Shown here: piece by piece, positions 36,057 to 44,140 of the stretch
How positions within the stretch are numbered: position 1 is the first letter of the stretch
How the letters are laid out: every line of letters begins with the position of its first letter
DNA from: an uncultured Eubacteriales bacterium
GTDB taxonomy: Bacteria; Bacillota; Clostridia; Peptostreptococcales; Anaerovoracaceae
DNA length: 64,000 nucleotides
NCBI GenBank assembly: GCA_902774265.1
Contig: CACYHR010000004.1
Span: 1 to 64,000 of the forward strand
Direction of reading: 5' to 3'
Program-made: the position numbers and the translations under genes
Notes under the pieces: generated by a model
The model's input: the letters and a program-made list of their open reading frames with translations, nothing else
Databases searched by the model: none
Told to the model about the DNA's origin: nothing

Positions 36057-37292
36057 TTATTTAGCTTGCAGTTCTTCGAACACCTTACGGAATTTATCCA
36101 TGTCAGGTTCGAGTCTGATCGGTTCGCCTGCGGCCTTGATCCCGTTTGCCGTATCCTTGAGTCCGTTGCCCGATACGATGACGGCAACGCTCGCATCCGC
36201 AGGGATCTTTCCTTCGGCGCAGAGCTTAGTGAGTCCTGCCATGCCTGTAACGCCGGCCGGTTCTCCGAATACTCCGCATTCCCTGCCTGTAACCCTCATT
36301 GCCTCGAGGATCTCATCATCAGTAACTTCTACAGGAATGCCGCCTGATTCCACGATAGCATTGATAGCTTTATCAGGATTGCGAGGTACTCCTACGGAAA
36401 TCGAATCGGCGATGGTGTTTTCCTCCATTGGCTGCCACGGTTCTCCCGTACGCGCAGCAATATTGATAGGGCAGGTGTTGACCGACTGTACCGAGATCAG
36501 TTTAGGCAGTCTGTCAATGAAACCTGCACTGTAAAGATCTTTGAACCCTTTCCATACTCCGGCTATTGTGCATCCATCACCGGTTGACAGTGCCACATAG
36601 TCAGGCGCCTGCCAGCCCAGCTGTTCTGCAATTTCGAGAGCTACGGTTTTTTTGCCTTCCATGAGGTAGCAATTTATCGCAGCATTTCTGTTGTACCATC
36701 CGTATTCATCGATAGCCTGCTTCGACAGCTCGAAGGTCTCCTCGTAATTGCCTTTTACCGAAATGACAGTCGCTCCGAATATCTTCAGCTGAGCTACCTT
36801 GCCGATAGGCGCTCTCTCCGGAACGAAAATATATGTCTTCAGTCCGGCAGCTGCCGCATTCCCCGCAAGAGAGCTGGCCGCATTTCCAGTCGAAGAACAG
36901 GAAATTGTGTCATAGCCTGCCTCGATTGCTTTCGCTACTCCCATAGAGCTCGCCCTGTCCTTAAGAGAAGCTGTCGGGTTCAGACCGTCATCCTTTAGAT
37001 ACAGCTTGCGTATACCCAGCTTCTCAGCCATGCGCGGTTCCTCATAGAGCGGAGACCAGCCGACTCTCAGAGGAGGCTGTTTTGTATCCTCTTCGACCGG
37101 CAGGAAAGGACGGTAACGCCACATCGTATAATTGTCGCTTGCGGAAATCGATTCAGGACTCGAAACGGATCTTATGTAGTCGTAATCATAAACTACATCC
37201 AGGATCCCGCCGCATTCACAGGTAGTCGCGTCAGGGGCAGCTTCATATTCCCTGCCGCATTTGATACATCTGAGACATTTGACATTCTTCAT
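36057..37292 (-). CDS. Threonine synthase-like fold-II PLP enzyme
   Basis: A 411-residue PLP-dependent enzyme of the threonine synthase/tryptophan-synthase-beta fold. The N-terminus carries a rubredoxin-like zinc ribbon (CLRCIKC near residue 5, CECGG near 25). The PLP lysine is in NPTASLKDRASS near residue 105, and the phosphate loop is SSTGNAASSLAG near 130. The ATG at 37292 follows AAGGAGGAGG; a longer frame adds 18 unlikely residues. True threonine synthase is the standard annotation. No hom or thrB gene is nearby and the surroundings are purine catabolism. A role as an ammonia-lyase on a diamino acid (the missing YgeX step) is possible but unproven. Confidence 0.75.
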   Translation of the reverse strand: MKNVKCLRCIKCGREYEAAPDATTCECGGILDVVYDYDYIRSVSSPESISASDNYTMWRYRPFLPVEEDTKQPPLRVGWSPLYEEPRMAEKLGIRKLYLKDDGLNPTASLKDRASSMGVAKAIEAGYDTISCSSTGNAASSLAGNAAAAGLKTYIFVPERAPIGKVAQLKIFGATVISVKGNYEETFELSKQAIDEYGWYNRNAAINCYLMEGKKTVALEIAEQLGWQAPDYVALSTGDGCTIAGVWKGFKDLYSAGFIDRLPKLISVQSVNTCPINIAARTGEPWQPMEENTIADSISVGVPRNPDKAINAIVESGGIPVEVTDDEILEAMRVTGRECGVFGEPAGVTGMAGLTKLCAEGKIPADASVAVIVSGNGLKDTANGIKAAGEPIRLEPDMDKFRKVFEELQAK

Positions 37293-37342
37293 ACAGACTT
37301 CCTCCTCCTTAATTAATTTGATTGTGTTACAAGTTACAAGTA

Positions 37343-37616
37343 ACAATTCAGTATTCGGCAGCTTCCATTATGCATCGTAATCAGCATTCGGTGGAATGAT
37401 TACAATTACGGACTGTACGGCAGCGACAGACAGAGAATCTGTAGGAACCGCTAAGAAGTGCTGCGAGAAGGCTGCAGGCGAGCGGCTAAGGACCGGTCGT
37501 CGCAAGCGAAGCGTCAGACTAGGTCCTCCGCGAGGCAAAGCCGACGAGCCAAGCACTGATGTGCAGATGAATTTCGCGGTCCAATGCACCACGGAATCGG
37601 CCGATGACTGAATTGT
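37343..37616. repeat. Intergenic inverted-repeat element, copy 2 (MITE-like)
   Basis: A 274-bp non-coding element with terminal inverted repeats of 17 bp (37343-37359 against 37600-37616, 15 of 17 matching). They begin ACAATTCAGT, as in copy 1. A strong internal stem, AGGACC/GGTCCT, lies near 37483-37526. It shares an 18/20 motif (37380-37399) with copy 1 and a 22/24 motif (37534-37557) with the stretch before guaA. It fills the region between the threonine-synthase-like gene and the gntR promoter; no gene lies in it. Confidence 0.65.
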
Positions 37617-37659
37617 AACAGTTATACAATTCACCTGCCTCAAATATACCATGATTTGT

Positions 37660-37688
37660 TTGCTATTTGGAGATGTAATCTATATAAT
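37660..37688 (+). promoter_or_regulatory. Promoter of the GntR regulator gene
   Basis: A TTGCTA -35 box (37660-37665) and a perfect TATAAT -10 box (37683-37688) are 17 bp apart. The putative operator starts 13 bp after the -10 box. Confidence 0.7.
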
Positions 37689-37701
37689 TAATACGCAGAA
37701 C

Positions 37702-37713
37702 GCAATATATTGC
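37702..37713. promoter_or_regulatory. Perfect palindromic operator candidate, GCAATATATTGC
   Basis: A perfect 12-bp palindrome covers roughly +7 to +18 of the predicted gntR transcript, the classic place for autorepression. A one-mismatch copy (44011-44022) has nearly the same position at the 490-residue PLP-enzyme promoter, and related copies lie before ade. Confidence 0.55.
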
Positions 37714-37765
37714 TCATCATTTGTTCTGTTTCGACTTCACATCAATATCACTGCGGAGGACTTTT

Positions 37766-38425
37766 ATGCCTATTCCGAAAAAATCATCTTACGAAGCACC
37801 AAAAAGCGCAAAGATCAGAATATATGAAGAACTGAGAGACTGGATCATAGACGGGACACTGCAGCCGGGTGAAAAGATACTGGACAGTGAACTGTCACAG
37901 TATTTCTCTGTGAGCCGCACGCCGGTAAGAGAAGCGATGCAGATGCTTGCAGAGCAGAAACTCATAGATGTCCGCCCGGGCAGAGAGAGCCGCGTCAGCG
38001 AGACAGATATAGTCGATATTCCCCAGACATACAGAATGCTGGCGGAGCTCCATTCTATGGCAGTTGAATTCGCATTCGATCAGATAGATGAGGAAGTCAT
38101 TTCCGAGCTTCGCAGTATCAACAACAGATTTATGAATGCATATGAAAAGCGTGATATCAGGGGATGCCGCACATGTGACAAGGATTTCCATGATCTGATC
38201 GTAAAGCTCGCCGGGAACGATTTTCTGGCTTCATTCTGCGAAACGCTGAGCGGTCATGCCGCAAGGATAGAGAATATATATTTCAGCAAGGTCGGCGGAA
38301 TGGATGAACTCATACATGAGCACAATAAGATAATAGACGCTTTCGAGGCAGGAGACCTCGAAGCCGCAAAAGGATATATGCGTGAAAACTGGCTGCATAC
38401 GCCTGATGTCATCGCAGCTCAGTGA
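37766..38425 (+). CDS. GntR-family transcriptional regulator (FCD-type)
   Basis: A 219-residue DNA-binding regulator of the GntR superfamily, FadR/FCD subgroup. The N-terminal winged helix contains LRDWIIDGTLQPGEKI and the recognition segment SVSRTPVREAMQML near residues 45-60. The C-terminal all-helical FCD domain has DKDFHDLIVKLAGN near 140 and HNKIIDAFEAGD near 185, where its ligand and metal would bind. The ATG at 37766 follows GCGGAGGACTTTT; an upstream extension lacks a ribosome site. It is the best candidate for local control of purine genes, because a perfect palindrome overlies its own transcription start region and similar sites precede other cluster genes. The effector is unknown. 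Confidence 0.9.
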   Translation: MPIPKKSSYEAPKSAKIRIYEELRDWIIDGTLQPGEKILDSELSQYFSVSRTPVREAMQMLAEQKLIDVRPGRESRVSETDIVDIPQTYRMLAELHSMAVEFAFDQIDEEVISELRSINNRFMNAYEKRDIRGCRTCDKDFHDLIVKLAGNDFLASFCETLSGHAARIENIYFSKVGGMDELIHEHNKIIDAFEAGDLEAAKGYMRENWLHTPDVIAAQ

Positions 38426-38500
38426 TGCAAAACGCAGTCCTGCTGATTACAGCAGGGTCACGCCTGTACGGGAAGGAGTCCCGCCTGTTTCCGGAAAGAT

Positions 38501-39538
38501 TCACAGCGCTTCAAGAAGGACCCTGATCCGTCCGCCGCATACCATGGCCTCATCCTCGGCTGTCTCCGTGCTTATATCCACATCGACCAGCACCGGTCCC
38601 TTTTCACCTGTAATAAGCATTCTGCGAGCTTTTGCGATTACCCCGCCCTCTATGCAGCCGCCTCCTATAGTACCGGTAAGGCGATCACGCATAACCAGCA
38701 TCTTGGTTCCGATCCCGCGCGGAGCCGATCCCTGTCTCATAACTATTGTAGCAAGCACCGCCGGATCTCTTTTATCATCGATTATCGCTTCGAGTATTTC
38801 TTTATCAAAGCCGCCGGATTTCCTCTTATTTTTGACCTCTATGATCTCGGCCATTACAGAAATTGCGATCTCATCCGGTGTTTCCGCCCCTATGCTGATC
38901 CCTATTGGCATATGAACGGAATCGAGAAGCTGCCAGTCGTGGCCCTCCTGTTCCAGCTCATGCCTGAGCATTATAACTCTCCTCCTGCTTCCCATCAGTC
39001 CGATATAGGCATGGGGCTTATAAAGTATCGATTTCAGGCATTCGCGGTCATATCGGTGTCCTCTTGTAGCTATGACAAAATATGTATCGCTGTCTCCTTC
39101 GATCTCTCTGAGAGCTTCTTCAAAGTCCTTGAAAATCACTCTGTCCGCACCTCGTTCGATAGCCCTGTTTACGAACTCAAGTCTGTCATCGATCACTGTC
39201 ACTTTAAAGCCAAGCAGCCTGCCTATCGACAGCATAGCCATTGAAACATAACCCGCTCCGCATATCACCAGCTTGTTATCTCCTCCGGTCATTTCCGAAT
39301 AGACTTCTTCCCCGTCTACCTCAGAAATGCGATTGTTTTCCAGTCTGCGCAACCGGTCAAGATTTCTTTCAAAAAAATCTCCCGCTGCCGCAGCTGAAGA
39401 TCCGGCGCTGTGGGCTTTAATTTCTCCATCCGAAAGAAGAGCCAGCTCGCCTGCATGCTCTCCCTTTATTACATGCAGTACTCTGGCTTTACTGTCATTC
39501 AATTCTGCTGCCGCACGGTACAGCTCTGCACTGTTCAT
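38501..39538 (-). CDS. XdhC/CoxI-family molybdenum hydroxylase maturation protein
   Basis: A 345-residue accessory protein for molybdenum hydroxylases, the family that inserts or sulfurates (or selenates) the Mo cofactor. A Rossmann XdhC_C domain comes first: KLVICGAGYVSMAMLSIG near residue 88 and GLMGSRRRV near 180. The CoxI domain, with RQGSAPRGIGTKMLV and GTIGGGCIEGGV, is at the C-terminal end near 270-320. This order is the reverse of E. coli-type XdhC and seems intact, not broken. The start ATG follows AGGGGGTATTGACAT. It is last in the yqeB, yqeC-mocA, ModE-like, XdhC maturation operon and converges on gntR. A hairpin without a T run lies between them. Confidence 0.88.
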   Translation of the reverse strand: MNSAELYRAAAELNDSKARVLHVIKGEHAGELALLSDGEIKAHSAGSSAAAAGDFFERNLDRLRRLENNRISEVDGEEVYSEMTGGDNKLVICGAGYVSMAMLSIGRLLGFKVTVIDDRLEFVNRAIERGADRVIFKDFEEALREIEGDSDTYFVIATRGHRYDRECLKSILYKPHAYIGLMGSRRRVIMLRHELEQEGHDWQLLDSVHMPIGISIGAETPDEIAISVMAEIIEVKNKRKSGGFDKEILEAIIDDKRDPAVLATIVMRQGSAPRGIGTKMLVMRDRLTGTIGGGCIEGGVIAKARRMLITGEKGPVLVDVDISTETAEDEAMVCGGRIRVLLEAL

Positions 39539-39589
39539 ATGTCAATACCCCCTGTGCATAATACGTTTGGGATTTCCCGCCCGCATTAT

Positions 39590-39967
39590 CTAAAGTCCGT
39601 TCTCCTCCATCAGTTCTCTGAATCTTTTATCGGCATACTCCGTCAGTTCCTGTTCAAGTTCGTCAAATATCTTCATCAGTTTTTCACCGGTCTCATTGAC
39701 TGAAGCGACTCCGCCCCCTGAGCCGCCTTTACGGCGTTCAACGACCTTATATCCCAGTCCTTTCTCGCATCTTTCAAGAATTGTCCAGCCCTTGCTGTAC
39801 GAAAAACCGCATTTCTCGCATGCATTGCGCACACTTCCGCATTCCTGTATCTCCCTGAGCAGCATCATAGTGCCTTTACCGAAATACGGATAGCTGCGCG
39901 AAAATCTGAGACGCAAATCCGCCCTGATCTCAGCTTCATCATTGACCGTTATTTCTCTTCTGCTCAT
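39590..39967 (-). CDS. ModE-type winged-helix regulator (DNA-binding domain only)
   Basis: A 125-residue protein matching the N-terminal winged-helix domain of the molybdate regulator ModE. It shows GKGTMMLLREIQECGSVRNA, then GFSYSKGWTILERCEKGLGY near residues 55-75, followed by a basic wing (VVERRKGGSGGG). The molybdate-binding MOP domains of full ModE (about 260 residues) are absent, so it may not sense molybdate directly. The start follows GGAGGACTGAG. It lies between the yqeC-mocA fusion (21 bp) and xdhC (51 bp), so it probably regulates molybdenum-enzyme genes. Single-domain ModE relatives of this size are common in Clostridia. Confidence 0.85.
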   Translation of the reverse strand: MSRREITVNDEAEIRADLRLRFSRSYPYFGKGTMMLLREIQECGSVRNACEKCGFSYSKGWTILERCEKGLGYKVVERRKGGSGGGVASVNETGEKLMKIFDELEQELTEYADKRFRELMEENGL

Positions 39968-39988
39968 CTCAGTCCTCCATAGATCCGG

Positions 39989-41380
39989 CTAATCATTCCT
40001 TATCTTTTCCAGATCTTCAACCGTATCAACATCATACAGCTCATTTTCAGATACAGGCATACATGTATATACATCATCAGCATGCATGCGGACGATGCTC
40101 TTTCCGCCCCTGTCACCCGAAATATCATACAGCGCCCCGTAATATGATGCGCCGAATATACACGGATTGGAGAAATCACCTGTTTTTGTCGTTATGGCGG
40201 CAAGCTGTCTGTCCGAATCCTTAAATCCGTTCACGAGAGACCTTATAGAGGTGCTGCTCAGATATGGCTGATCGGCAACCGTAAACAGGCAGCTTCCCAT
40301 ATGCAGGTTTGCGCAAAGTCCCAGCTTCATTGACGAGGAAATGCCATCCTGCGGATGTCTGTTAATGACTACATGTGCTCCTGCTACGGCAGCTGCACGT
40401 GCCGGTTCACCGTCCGAGGCGACAAAAGTGATCCCGTCATAGCCGAACACTTCAACCAATTCATCCAGAACGCGCATAAACATCGGTCTTCCTTCGACCA
40501 TGCTTTCGAGCTTGCCCCCTCCGAATCTTGTTCCCAGGCCGGCTGCAAGTATGACAGCTCCCATTCTGTCAGCATTTCTGATACTTCCGCACGCGGCACA
40601 GATTCCCTGAGCTCGCAGCTTATCCATTATCAGCAGCGACTCTGCCGGATCCGTCATAGCATCCACGGCATTGAGATAAAATCTGTATTCCCTGTCTCCT
40701 GCGCTTTTGCGAAGGCCGTTTTCAGACGATGCGATCCTTATTATATCGCTGCTGTCTATTATATCATCTGCACTTTTTCCGAGAAAACGCGCAAGTTCTT
40801 CCGGTCTGTATGCAGCATCTGCAATGGTCTTCCCTATCGATCCAGCTCCGGCAACCGAAATGACCAGATCACTGCGGGCAGCGATGACCGGCTCCCATTC
40901 AGCCGGCACTTTTACCTGCATGCCTCGTGCTCCGTCAGCCTCTATAAGCAGCACATCGCAGAGTTCGCCGAGGCGGTCAAGCATTTCCGCGCCGGGTGAT
41001 GATACTTTCGAAACACCGGGACATGCATCATCACTTATGCAGCCGGCAACAGCATATCCGAGTCTGCCTGTCGTTTCACATATTTTTTCAGAAAATGACA
41101 GGGCTATGCTTCCGCTTTTATTTGCGTGCAGTCCGCTGCCGGTCCGGTCTTTCGCGCCGGCTCCGGGGTCACGAACATCACCGCAGCGCACAAAAGCCAC
41201 CGGATCGTCGTACATAATATGGGTCGATGTAGTGATGATAACTTTAAGTCCCTGCGAAATGAGTTCATCACGCAGACGCTTCATCAGCGATGTCTTACCT
41301 CCTGCTCCGACTATGGATATCGTCCTGTGGACAGACGGATCTATTCTCAGTTGTCTCAGTAATAGCGCTTTGGTCTTCAT
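39989..41380 (-). CDS. mocA: YqeC-MocA fusion protein (selenium-dependent hydroxylase accessory + Mo cofactor cytidylyltransferase)
   Basis: A 463-residue fusion of two proteins that are separate in E. coli. Residues about 1-255 match the YqeC family, with a P-loop-like SIVGAGGKTSLMKRL near 25 and LLIEADGARGMQVKVP near 150. Residues about 268-463 form a MobA-like nucleotidyltransferase with AVILAAGLGTRFGGGK and TVADQPYLS, as in MocA, which attaches CMP to molybdopterin to give the MCD cofactor of xanthine-dehydrogenase-type enzymes. The fusion ties a selenium-linked factor to cofactor synthesis. It sits 24 bp behind yqeB. The ribosome site is weak (GGATGATCTGTA), suggesting coupling. Confidence 0.9.
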   Translation of the reverse strand: MKTKALLLRQLRIDPSVHRTISIVGAGGKTSLMKRLRDELISQGLKVIITTSTHIMYDDPVAFVRCGDVRDPGAGAKDRTGSGLHANKSGSIALSFSEKICETTGRLGYAVAGCISDDACPGVSKVSSPGAEMLDRLGELCDVLLIEADGARGMQVKVPAEWEPVIAARSDLVISVAGAGSIGKTIADAAYRPEELARFLGKSADDIIDSSDIIRIASSENGLRKSAGDREYRFYLNAVDAMTDPAESLLIMDKLRAQGICAACGSIRNADRMGAVILAAGLGTRFGGGKLESMVEGRPMFMRVLDELVEVFGYDGITFVASDGEPARAAAVAGAHVVINRHPQDGISSSMKLGLCANLHMGSCLFTVADQPYLSSTSIRSLVNGFKDSDRQLAAITTKTGDFSNPCIFGASYYGALYDISGDRGGKSIVRMHADDVYTCMPVSENELYDVDTVEDLEKIRND

Positions 41381-41404
41381 TACAGATCATCCATGCATAA
41401 AGGC

Positions 41405-42214
41405 TCATTCCCGGCATTCATCCGAATATGGATTGCCTGCCAGCGACAGTATAGCTTCGAGCACCCCTCCGCCTATAGCGAGGGCTTTGTCAGATACCAT
41501 TGTACAGTTTACAACCTGACATCTCGGATCCACATCACCGCATTTCAGACCTTCCGGCACCTTAGTATCATCGGCAAGCAATCCTCTGAGCACACCTTTT
41601 ATCTGTGCGACTACAGGCATCCCGTCTACCTCAGCGACGCTTTCGCCTGCTTCAACTATATCACCTATGCTTCGGATAGTCCTGAAAGTACCCGCACATG
41701 GCGTCCTGAGCAGTCTTTCAGAAGTGTATCCGCCGATATTGCCGGGTGTTCCCGTGTCAGGCAGAGCGCTCCCCTCACGTATGACTCTCCCGAGAGTATG
41801 CCCTCTCATGGTTTCTATTACAGCATGACAGTCAGTGCCGGCAGTAAAGCCGGGTCCTACGCCTATCACGACAGGTGCAAAATCTATGCGCGTTCCGAGA
41901 TTCTTCTTCGCCAGGCAGGCATCGATAAAAACATCCGGATGCAGCTCCGTTCTGGTATCAGCCTGCGGATCAGTGATTACCGGAATAGAGCCTCCATTAA
42001 CCGCCTCAGTGATCTCATCAATGCCGGATACATGTACGGCTCTTATCCCTTCCACAGTTGTTTCACCCTGTCTGACTGCCTCACTGAAACAGACAGTCCG
42101 CCGTATAGAAAGCGGACGGTCTATCTCTGTCATTACTATGCGAAAACCGCTGCGATGCAGTCTCACTGCAATGCCGGAAGCCAGATCTCCCGCGCCTCTT
42201 ATCATAACAAGCAT
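41405..42214 (-). CDS. yqeB: YqeB-family selenium-dependent molybdenum hydroxylase system protein
   Basis: A 269-residue protein of the YqeB maturation family found only with selenium-dependent molybdenum hydroxylases. The N-terminal Rossmann-like MIRGAGDLASGIAVRLHRSG is diagnostic. Later segments include VIGVGPGFTAGTDCHAVIETMRGH, written here as one continuous region around residues 130-155. The ATG at 42214 follows AAGAGGGATCATT; the 28-codon upstream extension is unlikely. It is first in the maturation operon. Its presence is good evidence that one or more of the three hydroxylases use a labile selenium cofactor. The molecular activity of YqeB is not established. Confidence 0.92.
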   Translation of the reverse strand: MLVMIRGAGDLASGIAVRLHRSGFRIVMTEIDRPLSIRRTVCFSEAVRQGETTVEGIRAVHVSGIDEITEAVNGGSIPVITDPQADTRTELHPDVFIDACLAKKNLGTRIDFAPVVIGVGPGFTAGTDCHAVIETMRGHTLGRVIREGSALPDTGTPGNIGGYTSERLLRTPCAGTFRTIRSIGDIVEAGESVAEVDGMPVVAQIKGVLRGLLADDTKVPEGLKCGDVDPRCQVVNCTMVSDKALAIGGGVLEAILSLAGNPYSDECRE

Positions 42215-42403
42215 AATGATCCCTCTTGATTTCTTATCATCATACAGCTGCTCAGGATCGCAGCGAGCACAGCTTAGCTGCCGGGCGGCCCCGGTCATTC
42301 TGAACAGCGGTATTGAATTCCTTAAATATTATTGTACTACCCAAGTCAATGACAGCGGCTTCACAGGAAGCGTGCAGTTCTGTAGAATAAGTGAGCCTGT
42401 AAA

Positions 42404-42434
42404 AGAGGAGCCGGACATTGCAGCCGGCTCCTCT
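42404..42434 (-). terminator. Terminator after the 490-residue PLP enzyme gene
   Basis: AGAGGAGCCGG (42404-42414) and CCGGCTCCTCT (42424-42434) give a perfect 11-bp stem followed by TTTT on the minus strand. It separates the PLP-enzyme gene from the yqeB operon. Confidence 0.8.
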
Positions 42435-42493
42435 GTCAGGTCTGTTATTGTTGAGCTTTATCCGCGCCGTTTGCCGCGGTCAGCATGTCATTC

Positions 42494-43966
42494 TTACAGG
42501 TTCTTGAGCAGGCCTGTAGCTTCGTTGAACTCATTGATGAGTTCATCGACCTTAGCAGCCTCTTTTCTGAGAGCGAACCATGTGTTGGCCTCATCATACC
42601 AGAGAGCGTTGAGCTCGTCGCTGGTCTTGCCCTGCTGCTCGACCCATGTGTAGTACTTGAGATTGTGGATCCTCTTACGGTCTGTGTAACGCAGCTCGAG
42701 CAGATTGTCGGTCTTCTCGTCAAGGATGTGCTTGTTGTAGTGAAGAGCAGCCTTTTCATGAGTGTATTCGCCCTGCTCTTCCTGAAGCTCCTTGATACGT
42801 GAGCCGTACATAACAGAAGAATCTGTCATAACTGTTGCCAGTACATCGTCCTCTGTCAGCTCATAGTATTTAGCCATCTTGATGCAGCAAAGCATGTTGG
42901 CTATGCCGCTGATGCCGAAGTATCCGAGCAGATCAACCAGCTGCGGATCAACACCCTGTTCCTTGAGGTATTCGCGTCCGACAGGTTCGTTGAAGAGTCT
43001 GAGGATGTTCTGGGAATCTTCATCATCGATAGCGATGACCATATCAGTATTCTTAACATTGTGGATCCAAGGAACGTGCTTGTCGCCGATACCTTCGATA
43101 CGGTGAGCGCCGAATCCGTTGTCGAGAAGTGTCGGGCACTGCAGAGCTTCACCGACTGCAAGTTTTGCATTAGGATAGAGTTCCTTGAGTCTGTCTCCGG
43201 AAGCCATTGTTCCGGCTGAACCGGATGTGAACGCCATACCTGCAAGTCTGCCGTTCTCGCCCTTGATCTCTTCAAATGCTTCTGCGATAGCGTTTCCTGT
43301 AACATTGTAATGCCACATATAGTTGCCCATCTGTTCGAACTGGTTGAGGATCCAGACATCTTCTCTGGTCTCTCTGAGTTCGTGAGTCTTGTCGAAGATT
43401 TCCTTTACGTTGGATTCTGTTCCAGGTGTTGCGATAACCTCGCTGGCAACATTCTTGAGCCAGTCGAATCTTTCACGGCTCATGCCCTCAGGCAGGATAG
43501 CTACTGAATAAACGCCGAGCAGTGCGCTGTCGAATGCGCCGCCTCTGCAGTAGTTGCCTGTTGATGGCCATACTGCCTTGTGATAGCTTGTATCGAACTG
43601 ACCTGTGACGAGTTCAGGAACGAGACATCCGTAGGATGCGCCGACCTTGTGGCATCCTGTAGGGAACCACTTGCCTATCATGCAGATGATGCGGCACTTT
43701 ACGCCTGTCAGTTCAGGAGGAAGTACGATATAGTTCGGACCATGGAACAGTCCGCCGGATTCCTTCTGTTCATTTTTCCATGTGATACGGAACAGATTGA
43801 CCGGATCGATATCCCAGAGTCCTGTTTTACTCAGTTTGTCGAGTATCTTCTGAGGGATCTTCTCAGGATGCATCTGCTGATCGATCGTAGGCAGAATGAT
43901 ATTCTGTTGCTTAGCACGCTCGATATTGCTTTTTAATCCTTTTTCATTAATGGTGAAATCAAGCAT
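42494..43966 (-). CDS. Fold-type II PLP-dependent enzyme (beta-subunit-like)
   Basis: A 490-residue pyridoxal-phosphate enzyme of the cysteine-synthase-like superfamily, a type often labelled PLP-dependent protein subunit beta in Clostridia. The likely Schiff-base lysine is in GCHKVGASYG near residue 105. The substrate loop reads PSTGNYCRGG near 138, and a phosphate-binding glycine-rich stretch, FTSGSAGTMASG, lies near 245. A C-terminal tail of about 80 residues is extra relative to cysteine synthase. It has its own strong promoter with a copy of the putative GntR operator and its own terminator, so it is a single-gene unit probably co-regulated with the cluster. Substrate unknown; a 2,3-diaminopropionate lyase role is a testable guess. 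Confidence 0.75.
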   Translation of the reverse strand: MLDFTINEKGLKSNIERAKQQNIILPTIDQQMHPEKIPQKILDKLSKTGLWDIDPVNLFRITWKNEQKESGGLFHGPNYIVLPPELTGVKCRIICMIGKWFPTGCHKVGASYGCLVPELVTGQFDTSYHKAVWPSTGNYCRGGAFDSALLGVYSVAILPEGMSRERFDWLKNVASEVIATPGTESNVKEIFDKTHELRETREDVWILNQFEQMGNYMWHYNVTGNAIAEAFEEIKGENGRLAGMAFTSGSAGTMASGDRLKELYPNAKLAVGEALQCPTLLDNGFGAHRIEGIGDKHVPWIHNVKNTDMVIAIDDEDSQNILRLFNEPVGREYLKEQGVDPQLVDLLGYFGISGIANMLCCIKMAKYYELTEDDVLATVMTDSSVMYGSRIKELQEEQGEYTHEKAALHYNKHILDEKTDNLLELRYTDRKRIHNLKYYTWVEQQGKTSDELNALWYDEANTWFALRKEAAKVDELINEFNEATGLLKNL

Positions 43967-44010
43967 TTTTTGTACCTCCCTGTTTATTTAATAACTACTC
44001 AGTTTTATCT

Positions 44011-44066
44011 GCGATATATTGCATTTCGTATATTTGAATGATAGCAAAGGGGTATTTTCATGTCAA
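44011..44066 (-). promoter_or_regulatory. Promoter plus putative GntR operator of the 490-residue PLP enzyme gene
   Basis: A perfect TTGACA -35 box (44061-44066) and TATCAT -10 box (44038-44043) are 17 bp apart on the minus strand. The palindrome GCAATATATCGC (44011-44022) follows the -10 box by 15 bases, mirroring the arrangement at gntR. Confidence 0.7.
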
Positions 44067-44101
44067 CAAAAATCAATTCCGCACTATAAAAAAGTATCCT
44101 T

Positions 44102-44134
44102 AAAAAAGAGGCGCCACACAACAGTAACGCCCCT
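44102..44134 (-). terminator. Terminator after xpt
   Basis: AGGGGCG and CGCCTCT arms (one G-U pair) are followed by six T on the minus strand, just past the xpt stop. Confidence 0.7.
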
Positions 44135-44140
44135 GAATAA

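Noticed and set aside
38426-38500. Terminator between convergent gntR and the XdhC-type gene
   Set aside because: A CCTGCTG/CAGCAGG stem is present, but neither side has a convincing T tract, so it was not listed as a feature.
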